Assembly (NCBI RefSeq): GCF_000833025.1
Contig: NZ_CP010817.1
Location: 992,001-1,056,000, forward strand
Direction of reading: 5' to 3'
Length of the DNA stretch: 64,000 nt
From: Myroides profundi
GTDB taxonomy: Bacteria; Bacteroidota; Bacteroidia; Flavobacteriales; Flavobacteriaceae
This document shows, piece by piece, positions 8,591-17,655 of this stretch. Every line of letters starts with the position of its first letter. The first letter of the stretch is position 1. Below the pieces are notes generated by a model. The model saw only the letters and a program-made list of their open reading frames with translations, was not told the DNA's origin and searched no databases. The position numbers and the translations under genes were made by a program.

Positions 8591-9006
8591 ATGAGAAATT
8601 TTTATGTGTATGGTTATTACTTATAACCTCAAGTTTATTTGCTAATTCTTTTATGCCTATACATGGTAATGATACACTTAAGGAAAGTAATATCAAGCAA
8701 GAGTCTAAGCGTAAGAAGAAAAGAGATTTAAAAGAAAAGCTAATTCAGATGGATGGATATATTGCTTGTAATTTTACCAAGTTAGATGAGGATAAGGCCA
8801 TCGCTCACGGTTATGTTTTTCAAGGTGAGTGGAGTATGAAGTACCTTAAAGAATTTATAATGAAAGACAGAAATGTATTGTCTAATGCAATATTTGTTAT
8901 CTCTGCGTCAGGTAATTATGAGTTTGGAGAGTATGAGGTATGTGCAGGCGATATTTACTATAAATATTATAGTAATAAACAAGATGGATATAGTAGACAT
9001 AGATAA
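8591..9006 (+). pseudogene. Small secreted protein with apparent frameshift in signal peptide
   Basis: The open frame with an ATG at 8653 encodes 117 residues of an unrecognised, basic then mixed protein ending in QDGYSRHR. Upstream in the same frame there is no start codon, yet it translates as an excellent signal peptide (FLCVWLLLITSSLFANSF). An ATG at 8591 reads MRNF in another frame and joins this peptide exactly if the T5 run at 8599-8603 were T6. The likely full product is about 138 residues and exported. As written the gene is broken or starts at 8653 without export. Phase variation, a real mutation and a sequencing error are all possible. Confidence 0.55.
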
Positions 9007-9014
9007 GTCAAATA

Positions 9015-9045
9015 AAAAAGCCCACCTTTATTAAGATGGGCTTTT
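9015..9045. terminator. Bidirectional terminator
   Basis: A stem of about 13 bp including G-T pairs (9015-9028 with 9033-9045), 4-nt loop and A/T runs on both sides, between a forward gene and carB. Confidence 0.75.
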
Positions 9046-9050
9046 AAGTA

Positions 9051-11903
9051 TTATCTACTTAAGTACATTTTTCTACGAGAATAGATTTCATAGAATTGAT
9101 CGTCTCTTAAGTTTTCGATAAACAAGATACTCTCTCCTGTAGATTTCATTTCAGGTCCTAATGCTTTATTTACATTTTTGAACTTGTTGAAAGAGAATAC
9201 AGGTGTTTTGATCGCGTATCCGTTTAACTGTGGATTAAAGTCAAAGTCAGTTACCTTGTTGTGTCCTAACATTACTTTTGTAGCGTAGTTTACATAAGGT
9301 TCTCCATACGCTTTAGCGATGAATGGAACTGTTCTAGATGCTCTAGGGTTAGCTTCGATGATATATACAATATCATCTTTAATAGCGAACTGAATGTTGA
9401 TTAAACCAACTGTTTTTAAAGCTACAGCAATTTTTCTTGTGTGGTCTTTAATTTGGTTTAACACATATTCACCTAAGTTAAATGGAGGTAACATAGCGTG
9501 GCTATCTCCAGAGTGAACTCCACATGGCTCTATATGCTCCATAATACCGATGATGTGTACATTCTCACCATCACAGATAGCATCTGCTTCAGCCTCAATA
9601 GCTCCTGCTAAATAGTGGTCAAGTAATAATGAGTTACCAGGAATAGAGTTTAGTAATTCGATTACGTGCTCTTCTAATTCTTTTTTGTTGATAACGATCT
9701 TCATTCCTTGTCCTCCTAATACATAAGAAGGTCTTACTAGTAAAGGGAAGTCTAATTGGTCTGCTAGTTTATTTGCTTGTTCAGCTGTTTTAGCAACACC
9801 GAATTGAGGGAATGGGATATCTAGTTGCTCTAATAATTCAGAGAAACGACCTCTGTCTTCAGCTAAGTCTAATGCGTCAAAGCTAGTTCCTAAGATCTTA
9901 ATACCATTCTTCTCTAGTTTTTCAGCTAGTTTAAGCGCTGTTTGACCACCTAACTGTACGATTACCCCTTCTGGTTTTTCGTGTTGGATGATGTCATAGA
10001 TATGCTCCCAGAATACTGGTTCGAAGTATAATTTGTTCGCTGTATCAAAGTCAGTAGATACTGTCTCTGGATTACAGTTAATCATAATTGTTTCATAACC
10101 ACATTCTTCAGCAGCTAATACTCCGTGTACACAAGAGTAATCGAATTCGATACCTTGACCGATACGGTTAGGTCCTGAACCTAGTACCACTACCTTTTTC
10201 TTATCTGTTACGATGCTTTCGTTAGACACATAACGTGTACCGTCAGGCCTTTCGATTTCAGCCTCGAATGTAGAGTAGTAGTAAGGAGTCTTAGCAGGGA
10301 ATTCTGCAGCACAAGTATCTACTAATTTAAACACACGTTGAATGTTCATTGTATCACGTAAGTCATGTACTTTACTCTCAAGTGTATTTAGCATATGAGC
10401 GATTTGTCTATCAGCAAAACCTTTTTGTTTCGCTTCTAGTAATAAATCTTTAGGTAGAGTCTCAAGTGTATATTTAGAAATCTCTTTTTCTAACATATAT
10501 AGTTCTTCGTATTGTTTTAAGAACCACATGTCGATTTTAGTGATTTCGTGTATTCTACTTAATGGAATACCATGTTGGATTGCATCATAGATTACGAAAA
10601 CTCTATCCCAACTTGCGTGAGTAAGTTTATCGATAATTTGATCATAGTTAGTATATCCTTTACCGTCAGCTCCTAGACCATTACGTTTAATCTCTAATGA
10701 TTGAGTTGCTTTGTGTAAAGCTTCTTGGAACGAACGTCCGATACCCATAACCTCACCTACAGATTTCATTTGAAGACCTAATGTTCTATCAGCACCTTCA
10801 AATTTGTCAAAGTTCCAACGAGGTATTTTAACGATTACATAGTCTAAAGTCGGCTCAAATAAAGCTGATGTAGATTTAGTAATTTGGTTTTGTAACTCAT
10901 CTAGTGTATATCCTAATGCAAGTTTAGTTGCAATCTTAGCGATAGGGTAACCAGTCGCTTTAGAAGCTAATGCAGAAGAACGAGATACACGTGGGTTAAT
11001 CTCAATAGCTACGATATCTTCTTTTTCGTCTGGTGATACAGCGAACTGTACGTTACATCCTCCAGCGAAGTTACCAATACTACGCATCATCTTGATTGAT
11101 AGATCACGCATTCTTTGGAATGTTCTATCTGATAATGTCATAGCAGGAGCTACAGTGATACTATCTCCTGTGTGGATACCCATAGGGTCCATATTCTCAA
11201 TAGTACAGATGATTACTACGTTATCATTTTTGTCGCGTAATAATTCTAATTCGTATTCTTTCCATCCTAATAAAGCTTTGTCAATTAAAACTTCGTGGAT
11301 AGGAGAAGCTTCTAATCCATAAGTTAATAAATCGTCGAAGTCTTCTTCTTTGTGAACGAAAGCTGCTCCAGTACCTCCTAAGGTAAATGAAGGACGAATA
11401 ACTAATGGGAAACCAAATTTTTGAGCGATCTCTTTTCCTTCTAAGAATGAAGTAGCTGTACTTGCAGGAGCTGCAGGAACGTCTATTTTCTCTAAAAGTT
11501 GTTTGAACTGCTCACGATCTTCAGTGATGTTAATAGCGTTGATATCAACACCGATTAGGCGAACTCCGAAGTCTGCCCATATACCTTTCTCATCGCATTC
11601 TAAACATAAGTTTAGTGCTGTCTGACCACCCATAGTAGGTAATACAGCATCAATCTCTGGATGAGCTACAAGAATCTCTATAATAGATCTTGCTGTCAGT
11701 GGTTTTAAGTAAATATGATCTGCCATAGATGGGTCAGTCATAATTGTCGCAGGATTAGAGTTAATCAATATAACTTTAATTCCTTCTTCTCTTAAAGATC
11801 TTGCTGATTGTGAACCTGAGTAATCGAATTCACAAGCCTGTCCAATAATGATTGGTCCTGAACCAATGATTAATACAGTTTTGATAGAATTGTCTTTGGG
11901 CAT
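9051..11903 (-). CDS. carB: Carbamoyl-phosphate synthase large subunit, without allosteric domain
   Basis: A 950-residue enzyme that makes carbamoyl phosphate for arginine and pyrimidine synthesis from bicarbonate, ATP and ammonia supplied by CarA. Two homologous ATP-grasp halves are visible: residues 1-400 begin VLIIGSGPIIIGQACEFDYSG, and the second half (about 550-940) begins VVVLGSGPNRIGQGIEFDYS. Between them is the oligomerisation region. The protein stops at FYEIYSRRKMYLSR, where E. coli CarB (1073 residues) continues into the MGS-like allosteric domain for UMP, IMP and ornithine. This is consistent with the short CarB form I recall from Flavobacteriaceae. carA is not adjacent. Confidence 0.96.
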   Translation of the reverse strand: MPKDNSIKTVLIIGSGPIIIGQACEFDYSGSQSARSLREEGIKVILINSNPATIMTDPSMADHIYLKPLTARSIIEILVAHPEIDAVLPTMGGQTALNLCLECDEKGIWADFGVRLIGVDINAINITEDREQFKQLLEKIDVPAAPASTATSFLEGKEIAQKFGFPLVIRPSFTLGGTGAAFVHKEEDFDDLLTYGLEASPIHEVLIDKALLGWKEYELELLRDKNDNVVIICTIENMDPMGIHTGDSITVAPAMTLSDRTFQRMRDLSIKMMRSIGNFAGGCNVQFAVSPDEKEDIVAIEINPRVSRSSALASKATGYPIAKIATKLALGYTLDELQNQITKSTSALFEPTLDYVIVKIPRWNFDKFEGADRTLGLQMKSVGEVMGIGRSFQEALHKATQSLEIKRNGLGADGKGYTNYDQIIDKLTHASWDRVFVIYDAIQHGIPLSRIHEITKIDMWFLKQYEELYMLEKEISKYTLETLPKDLLLEAKQKGFADRQIAHMLNTLESKVHDLRDTMNIQRVFKLVDTCAAEFPAKTPYYYSTFEAEIERPDGTRYVSNESIVTDKKKVVVLGSGPNRIGQGIEFDYSCVHGVLAAEECGYETIMINCNPETVSTDFDTANKLYFEPVFWEHIYDIIQHEKPEGVIVQLGGQTALKLAEKLEKNGIKILGTSFDALDLAEDRGRFSELLEQLDIPFPQFGVAKTAEQANKLADQLDFPLLVRPSYVLGGQGMKIVINKKELEEHVIELLNSIPGNSLLLDHYLAGAIEAEADAICDGENVHIIGIMEHIEPCGVHSGDSHAMLPPFNLGEYVLNQIKDHTRKIAVALKTVGLINIQFAIKDDIVYIIEANPRASRTVPFIAKAYGEPYVNYATKVMLGHNKVTDFDFNPQLNGYAIKTPVFSFNKFKNVNKALGPEMKSTGESILFIENLRDDQFYEIYSRRKMYLSR

Positions 11904-11995
11904 TTTAATTGTGTTGTTATGTTAAATACTTCGTTGTGAGTGAAGTAAGTTTAGTGTTGTTGTGTGTGATAGATGGTATGTTTTACGACAAAGTA

Positions 11996-12030
11996 TAAAA
12001 AAAGGCGTTACGAATAATAGTAACACCTTT
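11996..12030 (-). terminator. Terminator after rpmH
   Basis: An 11-bp stem (12001-12011 with 12020-12030) that pairs fully only on the minus strand (one U-G pair) and is followed there by a U-run, separating rpmH from carB. Confidence 0.7.
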
Positions 12031-12050
12031 ATTTATGTTTGATCCAAACA

Positions 12051-12212
12051 TTATTTTTTATGTCTTGTTTCACAAGAAACAGTCAATTTATGTCTTCCTT
12101 TAGCTCTTCTAGCAGCTAATACTTTTCTACCGTTAGGAGTAGACATTCTATCCATGAAACCATGTTTGTTTCTTCTTTTTCTATTCGATGGTTGAAACGT
12201 TCTTTTGCTCAT
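12051..12212 (-). CDS. rpmH: 50S ribosomal protein L34
   Basis: A 53-residue, strongly basic protein beginning [19 protein letters not shown] and containing the L34 hallmark [15 protein letters not shown]34 is a late-assembling protein of the large ribosomal subunit. The reading frame is complete: ATG at 12212 and TAA at 12051-12053. The last residues ([11 protein letters not shown]) are a lineage-specific extension. The gene has its own good promoter and terminator. rnpA and dnaA, the common neighbours in many bacteria, are absent here. Confidence 0.96.
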   Translation of the reverse strand: MSKRTFQPSNRKRRNKHGFMDRMSTPNGRKVLAARRAKGRHKLTVSCETRHKK

Positions 12213-12287
12213 TGCTTTTATCTTTAAATCTTAATTTTACTAATCTAACTGGTTTATTTGAATTAGCTGTTGCTTAAAAACCGAGTG

Positions 12288-12319
12288 CAAATATATAAAA
12301 GTCTTTTTACTCTTACAAA
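12288..12319 (-). promoter_or_regulatory. Promoter of rpmH
   Basis: On the minus strand TTTG (12319-12316), 20-nt spacer, then TATATTTG (12295-12288). Both elements and the spacing fit the Bacteroidota primary sigma factor consensus, giving a leader of about 70 nt. Confidence 0.75.
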
Positions 12320-12431
12320 ACGTTTTTGAAAAATATTTTCAAACTTCTTTCTTTCGCTTTAGAATGCAGTAATATAACTTCAATATTATTTGAAAATTAT
12401 AAGAATGTTAATTTATTGTAAACTTATTTGC

Positions 12432-12439
12432 TAGTTTTG
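12432..12439 (+). promoter_or_regulatory. Putative promoter -7 element for LTA-synthase-like gene
   Basis: TAGTTTTG fits TAnnTTTG and lies after the TTG at 12428, making that TTG an unlikely translation start. Confidence 0.4.
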
Positions 12440-12469
12440 TGCCCTGATAATTATTTAAAAACAGTGGTT

Positions 12470-14518
12470 GTGAATATAGATTTATATAAGAGAGTACTTA
12501 AAGTAACAGGTATTTATTTTGTATTCTTCTTCTTGACCTTTCTTTTGAGTAGACTTTTCTTCTTGTTTACCTATGGAAATTTTGAGGAACTAGTAGAGGT
12601 AAAGGGGAGTGTATTAAAGGCTTTTATAGCGGGTAGTAGATTTGATATATCTGCTATTTGTTATGGTTTCTTGCCTCTATTATTATTTTGGATAGCCTCA
12701 TTATTTATTTCTAAGAAAGCTTCAGACAAATTTTTAAGGGCTTATAATAAAATAGCATTAGTCATTTTATCAGTCGTTTTAATATTATTTTTATCGCTTA
12801 TTATAATTGATTATTATTTCTATCAATTCTTTCAATCTCATATCAATTTATTGTTTTTTGGTATTTTCTATGATGATACTTCAGCTGTATTAGATTCTGT
12901 GTGGAATGACTATCCTATTCTGAAGATCATATCTCTATATATTAGTGTTGTTTTATGTTTGATAGGAGTATATAGATTTATAGTTAATCGTTATGTCAGA
13001 AGTGAAAGTAAGTCTACTGTCAGGAAGATAGATTACTTATTATTGCTTGTAATACCTGTGTTTTTTATAGGAATGCGTGGTTCTTTAGGAGAGTTTACTT
13101 TACGTAGAGAGCATACTAATGTATCTACTAATGAGTTTGTTAATTCATTGGGGTATAATGCGATGTATTGTTTGAAGTTTGCCAACTCAGAGCGTAAGGC
13201 TAATATGATTGTACCTGATATTGATCGTGTCATGATGAGTTCTAGTTTTAAATCTTTAGAGGAGGTATGGAATACTTATTTAAAGAATGCCTCAGTTGAT
13301 TTTGATAAAGATCTTACAGCTAAGACAGCTCATAATGATTTTTTAGAAAAGAATCCTCCTAATGTTATATTTCTTCAGATGGAAAGTATGAGTAATCATT
13401 ATTTTGAGATGAATACTAAGGAGTTTAATTTGATAGGAGATTTAAAAAATGAGTTACCTAATCTGTATTACTTTAAGAATGCTATGTCTGCATTTAATGG
13501 TACTATTCAGACTTTAGAGAACTTTATGATTGGTACTCCTAAGACTATTATTTCTCAGTCTGTTTATTTTGATACACCTTTTACTACATCTGTAGCTATT
13601 CCTTTTAAAGAGAATGGATATGATACTTACTTTCTAACAGGAGCTAATTTGTCCTGGAGAAATATAGACAAGATGTTAGAACATCAACAGTTTGATTATC
13701 TAGAAGGGAATAATGCTATTTTAGAGTTTAATCCTAAAGCAGAACAGTTTGCATGGGGGGTACACGATGGATATTTGTTTGATTATATCTTTAATACATT
13801 AAAGAAAAAGGATGATAAACCTAAGTTTATCTTTGGTTTGACGATTAGTAATCATACTCCTTTTGAGGTGCCAAACAATTTTAAAGTACAACCGATTAAA
13901 ATGCCAGAAGAAGTAAGAAAAAATATAAGAGTAGATGAAGCTACAGCTTATGCTAATTTTGCTTCTCATCAATATGCTGCTTCTGAGTTAGCTAGATTGA
14001 TCAGGATGATAAAAGAGTCTCCTTATGGAGAGAATACTATTATAGTGGCTTCAGGTGATCATAATATTAGACAAGTGTTTGAATACACAGCAGAGGATAG
14101 TTTTATGAAGAGAAGCGTCCCTATTCTGTTTTATATACCAGAGAAGTATAAACCAGTCTTTTTTGATGAGCATATTTTAGCTTCACATAAAGATATTTTT
14201 CCTACTATATTTAATCTGAGTTTATCTGATGCGAATTATAAATATACAGGAGATAATCTGTTTTGTAATACTAAGCCTTATAGATTCGCTCTAAATGACT
14301 ATAATTATATGGCTGACTCTGTAGGAGTAGTAGCGATAGAGAATGATAAACCGTATTATTATACTTGGGTAGGAAGTGATAAGCGAAAGCTGAAAGTACA
14401 ACCAGAAATGGGAGAACATGGACAGTATATGCTGAATAAGATGAAAGCTTTTACCACTATGCAGACGGTAAAGATATACGAAGATATACAAGCTCATCAA
14501 ATGAGCAGAACAAAATAA
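12470..14518 (+). CDS. LTA synthase family membrane sulfatase-fold transferase
   Basis: About 682 residues: four to five N-terminal membrane helices (first 200 residues) and an extracytoplasmic alkaline-phosphatase-superfamily domain. Visible motifs are NVIFLQMESMSNHYF (first metal ligand Glu), NGTIQTLENFMIGTP with the probable nucleophile threonine, FGLTISNHTPFEVP, and IIVASGDHN (metal-binding Asp/His). Relatives transfer phosphoglycerol or phosphoethanolamine to envelope glycans or lipids. A Gram-negative Bacteroidota would not make classical lipoteichoic acid, so the acceptor is unknown. Start choice: the frame opens at a TTG at 12428 upstream of a -7 element, so the GTG at 12470 (MNIDLYKRV) is preferred; GTG at 12464 is also possible. 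Confidence 0.85.
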   Translation: MNIDLYKRVLKVTGIYFVFFFLTFLLSRLFFLFTYGNFEELVEVKGSVLKAFIAGSRFDISAICYGFLPLLLFWIASLFISKKASDKFLRAYNKIALVILSVVLILFLSLIIIDYYFYQFFQSHINLLFFGIFYDDTSAVLDSVWNDYPILKIISLYISVVLCLIGVYRFIVNRYVRSESKSTVRKIDYLLLLVIPVFFIGMRGSLGEFTLRREHTNVSTNEFVNSLGYNAMYCLKFANSERKANMIVPDIDRVMMSSSFKSLEEVWNTYLKNASVDFDKDLTAKTAHNDFLEKNPPNVIFLQMESMSNHYFEMNTKEFNLIGDLKNELPNLYYFKNAMSAFNGTIQTLENFMIGTPKTIISQSVYFDTPFTTSVAIPFKENGYDTYFLTGANLSWRNIDKMLEHQQFDYLEGNNAILEFNPKAEQFAWGVHDGYLFDYIFNTLKKKDDKPKFIFGLTISNHTPFEVPNNFKVQPIKMPEEVRKNIRVDEATAYANFASHQYAASELARLIRMIKESPYGENTIIVASGDHNIRQVFEYTAEDSFMKRSVPILFYIPEKYKPVFFDEHILASHKDIFPTIFNLSLSDANYKYTGDNLFCNTKPYRFALNDYNYMADSVGVVAIENDKPYYYTWVGSDKRKLKVQPEMGEHGQYMLNKMKAFTTMQTVKIYEDIQAHQMSRTK

Positions 14519-14520
14519 TA

Positions 14521-14546
14521 AAGAGCTCCACTAAGGAGCTCTTTTC
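14521..14546. terminator. Bidirectional terminator
   Basis: A 9-bp GC-containing stem (14521-14529 with 14535-14543) and T-run, between two convergent genes. Confidence 0.8.
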
Positions 14547-14549
14547 TGT

Positions 14550-15668
14550 TTATATAATCGTTGATTTGTGATATGGGATATTATCTTTATATCTATATCC
14601 TGTTCTGTATCGAATATGATTACAGATATAGTCACCGATATCAGATGTAATAAATTTAGAAGTCTTGTCTAAGTCAGTAGTTAATACACCTGCATTGATA
14701 CAGTGTAGTACTGCATCCTCTATAGCTTCAGCAGCTTCGTGTTCGCCTAAATGTTCTAGCATCATAGCTCCGCTTAATATAGAAGCAATAGGATTAGCGA
14801 TTCCTAGTCCTTTTGCCTGTGGATAAGAACCGTGAATAGGCTCAAATAAAGCGCTTTCTTCTCCGATAGATGCAGAAGGCAATAATCCAATAGAGCCACC
14901 GATAACACTAGCCTCATCAGAAATAATGTCTCCAAACATATTTTCTGTTAGAATAACGTCAAACTGTTTTGGGTTTAAGATTAATTGCATAGCTGCGTTA
15001 TCTACAAACATAAAGTCTAATTCAACTTCTGGGAACTCCATAGCAATAGTCTTCACTACTTTTCTCCAGAGTCTAGAAGTCTCTAATACGTTTGCTTTAT
15101 CTATAAGTGTCACTTTATTATTACGTTGTTTAGCTGTTTTAAAAGCTAGACGAGCGATGCTTTCTATTTCTTCTTGATGATACGAACAGATATCTACTGC
15201 TGACTTGCCGTCAGCAGAAGTACTTTTGTCTCCGAAGTAGATACCGCTAATTAATTCTCTATAAATTACCATATCAGTTCCCTGAATGATGTTTTCTTTT
15301 AAAGGGCTTTTATTGATCAGCTTTTGATACGCTTTTACAGGGCGCACATTAGCATAAAGGCCTAATTCTTTTCTAAGAGCAAGTAACCCTTGCTCAGGGC
15401 GTATCTTCGCAGACGGATCATTATCGTATTTAGGATCCCCAATCGCGCCAAAAAGCACAGCATCCGAAGCCTTGCATTTAGCTAATGTTTCCTGTGGCAA
15501 AGGATTGTTTGTTTCATCTATAGCAATAGCTCCGATTAGTGCTTCGTGATATTGTAATTGGAACACATAGGTCTGTGCAGCTGCATTTAATACTTTTATT
15601 GTTTCGTGGATTACCTCTGGGCCTATGCCGTCTCCTGATAATACTGCTATATTGTATTTATTAGTCAT
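14550..15668 (-). CDS. leuB: 3-isopropylmalate dehydrogenase
   Basis: A 372-residue NAD-dependent decarboxylating dehydrogenase catalysing the third dedicated step of leucine synthesis. It begins YNIAVLSGDGIGPEVI. Substrate-binding arginines fall in the RPEQGLLALRKELGLYANVRP region and in RELISGIYFG, and metal-binding aspartates in DNAAMQLI and FGDIISDEAS. Near the C-terminus, EPIHGSYPQAKGLGIANP binds NAD. The length is normal. It is the last gene of leuA-leuC-leuD-leuB, 2 nt after leuD, and is followed by a terminator. Confidence 0.96.
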   Translation of the reverse strand: MTNKYNIAVLSGDGIGPEVIHETIKVLNAAAQTYVFQLQYHEALIGAIAIDETNNPLPQETLAKCKASDAVLFGAIGDPKYDNDPSAKIRPEQGLLALRKELGLYANVRPVKAYQKLINKSPLKENIIQGTDMVIYRELISGIYFGDKSTSADGKSAVDICSYHQEEIESIARLAFKTAKQRNNKVTLIDKANVLETSRLWRKVVKTIAMEFPEVELDFMFVDNAAMQLILNPKQFDVILTENMFGDIISDEASVIGGSIGLLPSASIGEESALFEPIHGSYPQAKGLGIANPIASILSGAMMLEHLGEHEAAEAIEDAVLHCINAGVLTTDLDKTSKFITSDIGDYICNHIRYRTGYRYKDNIPYHKSTII

Positions 15669-15670
15669 GT

Positions 15671-16261
15671 CTAGTACGATTTAGTTTGTTCAAAGGATTT
15701 TATTGCATCCTTTTTAGCAATTAAGAAGTCTATGTCATCATATCCATTTAGCAAACAGATCTTTTTATACGGATCTAGTTCATAGTGCTCTTTTTGATTA
15801 TTGACTGTAATAGACTGTTGTTCCACATCTACATCTATCTGTATATTAGGATTGTTTTGTACTTCATTAAATAAGTAAGAGAGATACTCCTTACTCACCA
15901 TAATAGGAAGTACACCATTGTTTAAGGCGTTTGTTTTAAAGATATCCGCAAAGTAACTACTCACAATGACCTTAAAACCATAATCAGATAAAGCCCATGC
16001 TGCGTGTTCTCTACTACTCCCACACCCAAAATTATTACCAGCGATTAATATCTCACCAGCGTATTTAGGGTTATTTAGAGAGAAGTCTTTTTTCTCACTA
16101 CCATCATTATTATATCTCCAGTCTCTAAATAGATTATCACCGAAGCCTTCTCTGTTTATACTTTTTAAGAAACGAGCAGGTATGATCTGATCTGTATCTA
16201 TATTCTCTATAGCTAATGGAGTAGCGGTAGATGTTATCTTAGTTAAGGCTTGCATATTCAT
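15671..16261 (-). CDS. leuD: 3-isopropylmalate dehydratase small subunit
   Basis: A 196-residue swivelling-domain subunit of isopropylmalate isomerase. The segment IENIDTDQIIPARFLK and the active-site loop GNNFGCGSSREHA are the family signatures; the serine and arginine of the latter contact substrate. It forms a heterodimer with LeuC. Its start codon overlaps the 3' end of leuC by 23 nt, which implies translational coupling and balanced production of the two subunits. Confidence 0.96.
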   Translation of the reverse strand: MNMQALTKITSTATPLAIENIDTDQIIPARFLKSINREGFGDNLFRDWRYNNDGSEKKDFSLNNPKYAGEILIAGNNFGCGSSREHAAWALSDYGFKVIVSSYFADIFKTNALNNGVLPIMVSKEYLSYLFNEVQNNPNIQIDVDVEQQSITVNNQKEHYELDPYKKICLLNGYDDIDFLIAKKDAIKSFEQTKSY

Positions 16262-17642
16262 TCATTTTAGAGTAAGTAATCTTTCCTTCTACAGCTACGA
16301 TAGCTGCTGTTAATGGGCTTGCTAATAAGGTACGAGCTCCTTGTCCTTGTCTTCCTTCGAAGTTTCTATTCGAAGTAGAAACACAGAATTCGCCTGATGG
16401 TATCTTGTCTTCATTCATCGCTAGACAGGCAGAGCAGCCTGGTTGTCTAATAATAAAACCAGCTTCTTGGAACACTATATCTAGTCCTTCTTCTTTTATC
16501 TGAGCGACTACTTTTTGTGAACCAGGTACTATTAGAGCATTGATGTCTTTAGAGATTTGCTTCCCTTGAATATAAGAAGCAGCTACTCTAAAGTCTTCTA
16601 TTCTAGCATTCGTACAACTACCTATAAATACGTGTTTAATCGGTATCGTATCAATAGCCTGACCTGGTAATAATCCCATATAATTAAGAGCTTTCTCTTC
16701 TGATTCATTTTTATTGAATGGAATGAACGTATCTATGTCTATTCCCATACTTGGGTTAGTACCATAAGTAATCATTGGCTTGATATCTTCTGCATTGAAG
16801 TGATATTCAAAGTCAAATTGTGCATCTTTATCTGTTGGTAATGTCTGCCAATATGCTACTTTTTGATTCCATTCTTCTCCTTGAGGAGCAAAGGTTTTGT
16901 CTTTTACATAGTCAAAAGTAGTTTGGTCAGGAGCTATCATTCCTCCACGTGCTCCCATCTCTATACTCATATTACAGACAGTCATTCTTCCTTCCATACT
17001 CATCTCTTCAAATACGTTACCAGCATATTCACAGAAGTACCCTGTACCCGCATCTGTACCTACCTGAGAGATGATATATAAGATCACATCTTTTGGCTGT
17101 ACGTGAGCATTAAGTTTACCACTTACGGTGATACGCATAGTCTTAGGCTTATTCATTAAGATACATTGACTAGCGAATACTTGCGCTACTTGGCTCGTCC
17201 CGATACCAAATGCAATAGTTCCGAATGCGCCATGAGTAGAAGTATGACTGTCTCCACAGACCATACTCATACCTGGCTGAGTAATACCAAGTTCGGGTGC
17301 GATAATATGCACTATCCCTTGGTATGGATGTCCTAAATCATAGTAAGTAATGTTGTTTTCCTTACAGTTAATTGCTAATTGTTCTACTTGCTGTTTTGAT
17401 AAAGGATCTTTAATGGGTAATTCTTGATTTAGAGTTGGTACATTGTGATCCACTGTAGCGATGATTTGTTGTGGTCTAAAGACAGGAATATCTCTCTTCT
17501 TTAGTTCATCAAAGGCTTGTGGACTCGTTACCTCATGAATTAGATGTTTATCTATATATAATATATCCGGACCGTTCTCAATACTTTCTACGACATGGGC
17601 ATCCCATACCTTGTCAAATAATGTTTTTGGTGTTTTACTCAT
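16239..17642 (-). CDS. leuC: 3-isopropylmalate dehydratase large subunit
   Basis: A 467-residue aconitase-family subunit that carries the [4Fe-4S] cluster. Cluster cysteines are in VFIGSCTNARIED and in RQPGCSACLAMN; substrate contacts lie in CGDSHTSTHGAFG. The length equals that of enterobacterial LeuC (about 466). It is the second gene of the leucine operon, 13 nt after leuA, and overlaps leuD at its 3' end. Nothing unusual is seen. Confidence 0.97.
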   Translation of the reverse strand: MSKTPKTLFDKVWDAHVVESIENGPDILYIDKHLIHEVTSPQAFDELKKRDIPVFRPQQIIATVDHNVPTLNQELPIKDPLSKQQVEQLAINCKENNITYYDLGHPYQGIVHIIAPELGITQPGMSMVCGDSHTSTHGAFGTIAFGIGTSQVAQVFASQCILMNKPKTMRITVSGKLNAHVQPKDVILYIISQVGTDAGTGYFCEYAGNVFEEMSMEGRMTVCNMSIEMGARGGMIAPDQTTFDYVKDKTFAPQGEEWNQKVAYWQTLPTDKDAQFDFEYHFNAEDIKPMITYGTNPSMGIDIDTFIPFNKNESEEKALNYMGLLPGQAIDTIPIKHVFIGSCTNARIEDFRVAASYIQGKQISKDINALIVPGSQKVVAQIKEEGLDIVFQEAGFIIRQPGCSACLAMNEDKIPSGEFCVSTSNRNFEGRQGQGARTLLASPLTAAIVAVEGKITYSKMNEYASLN

Positions 17643-17655
17643 TTTCTTTGTTTGT

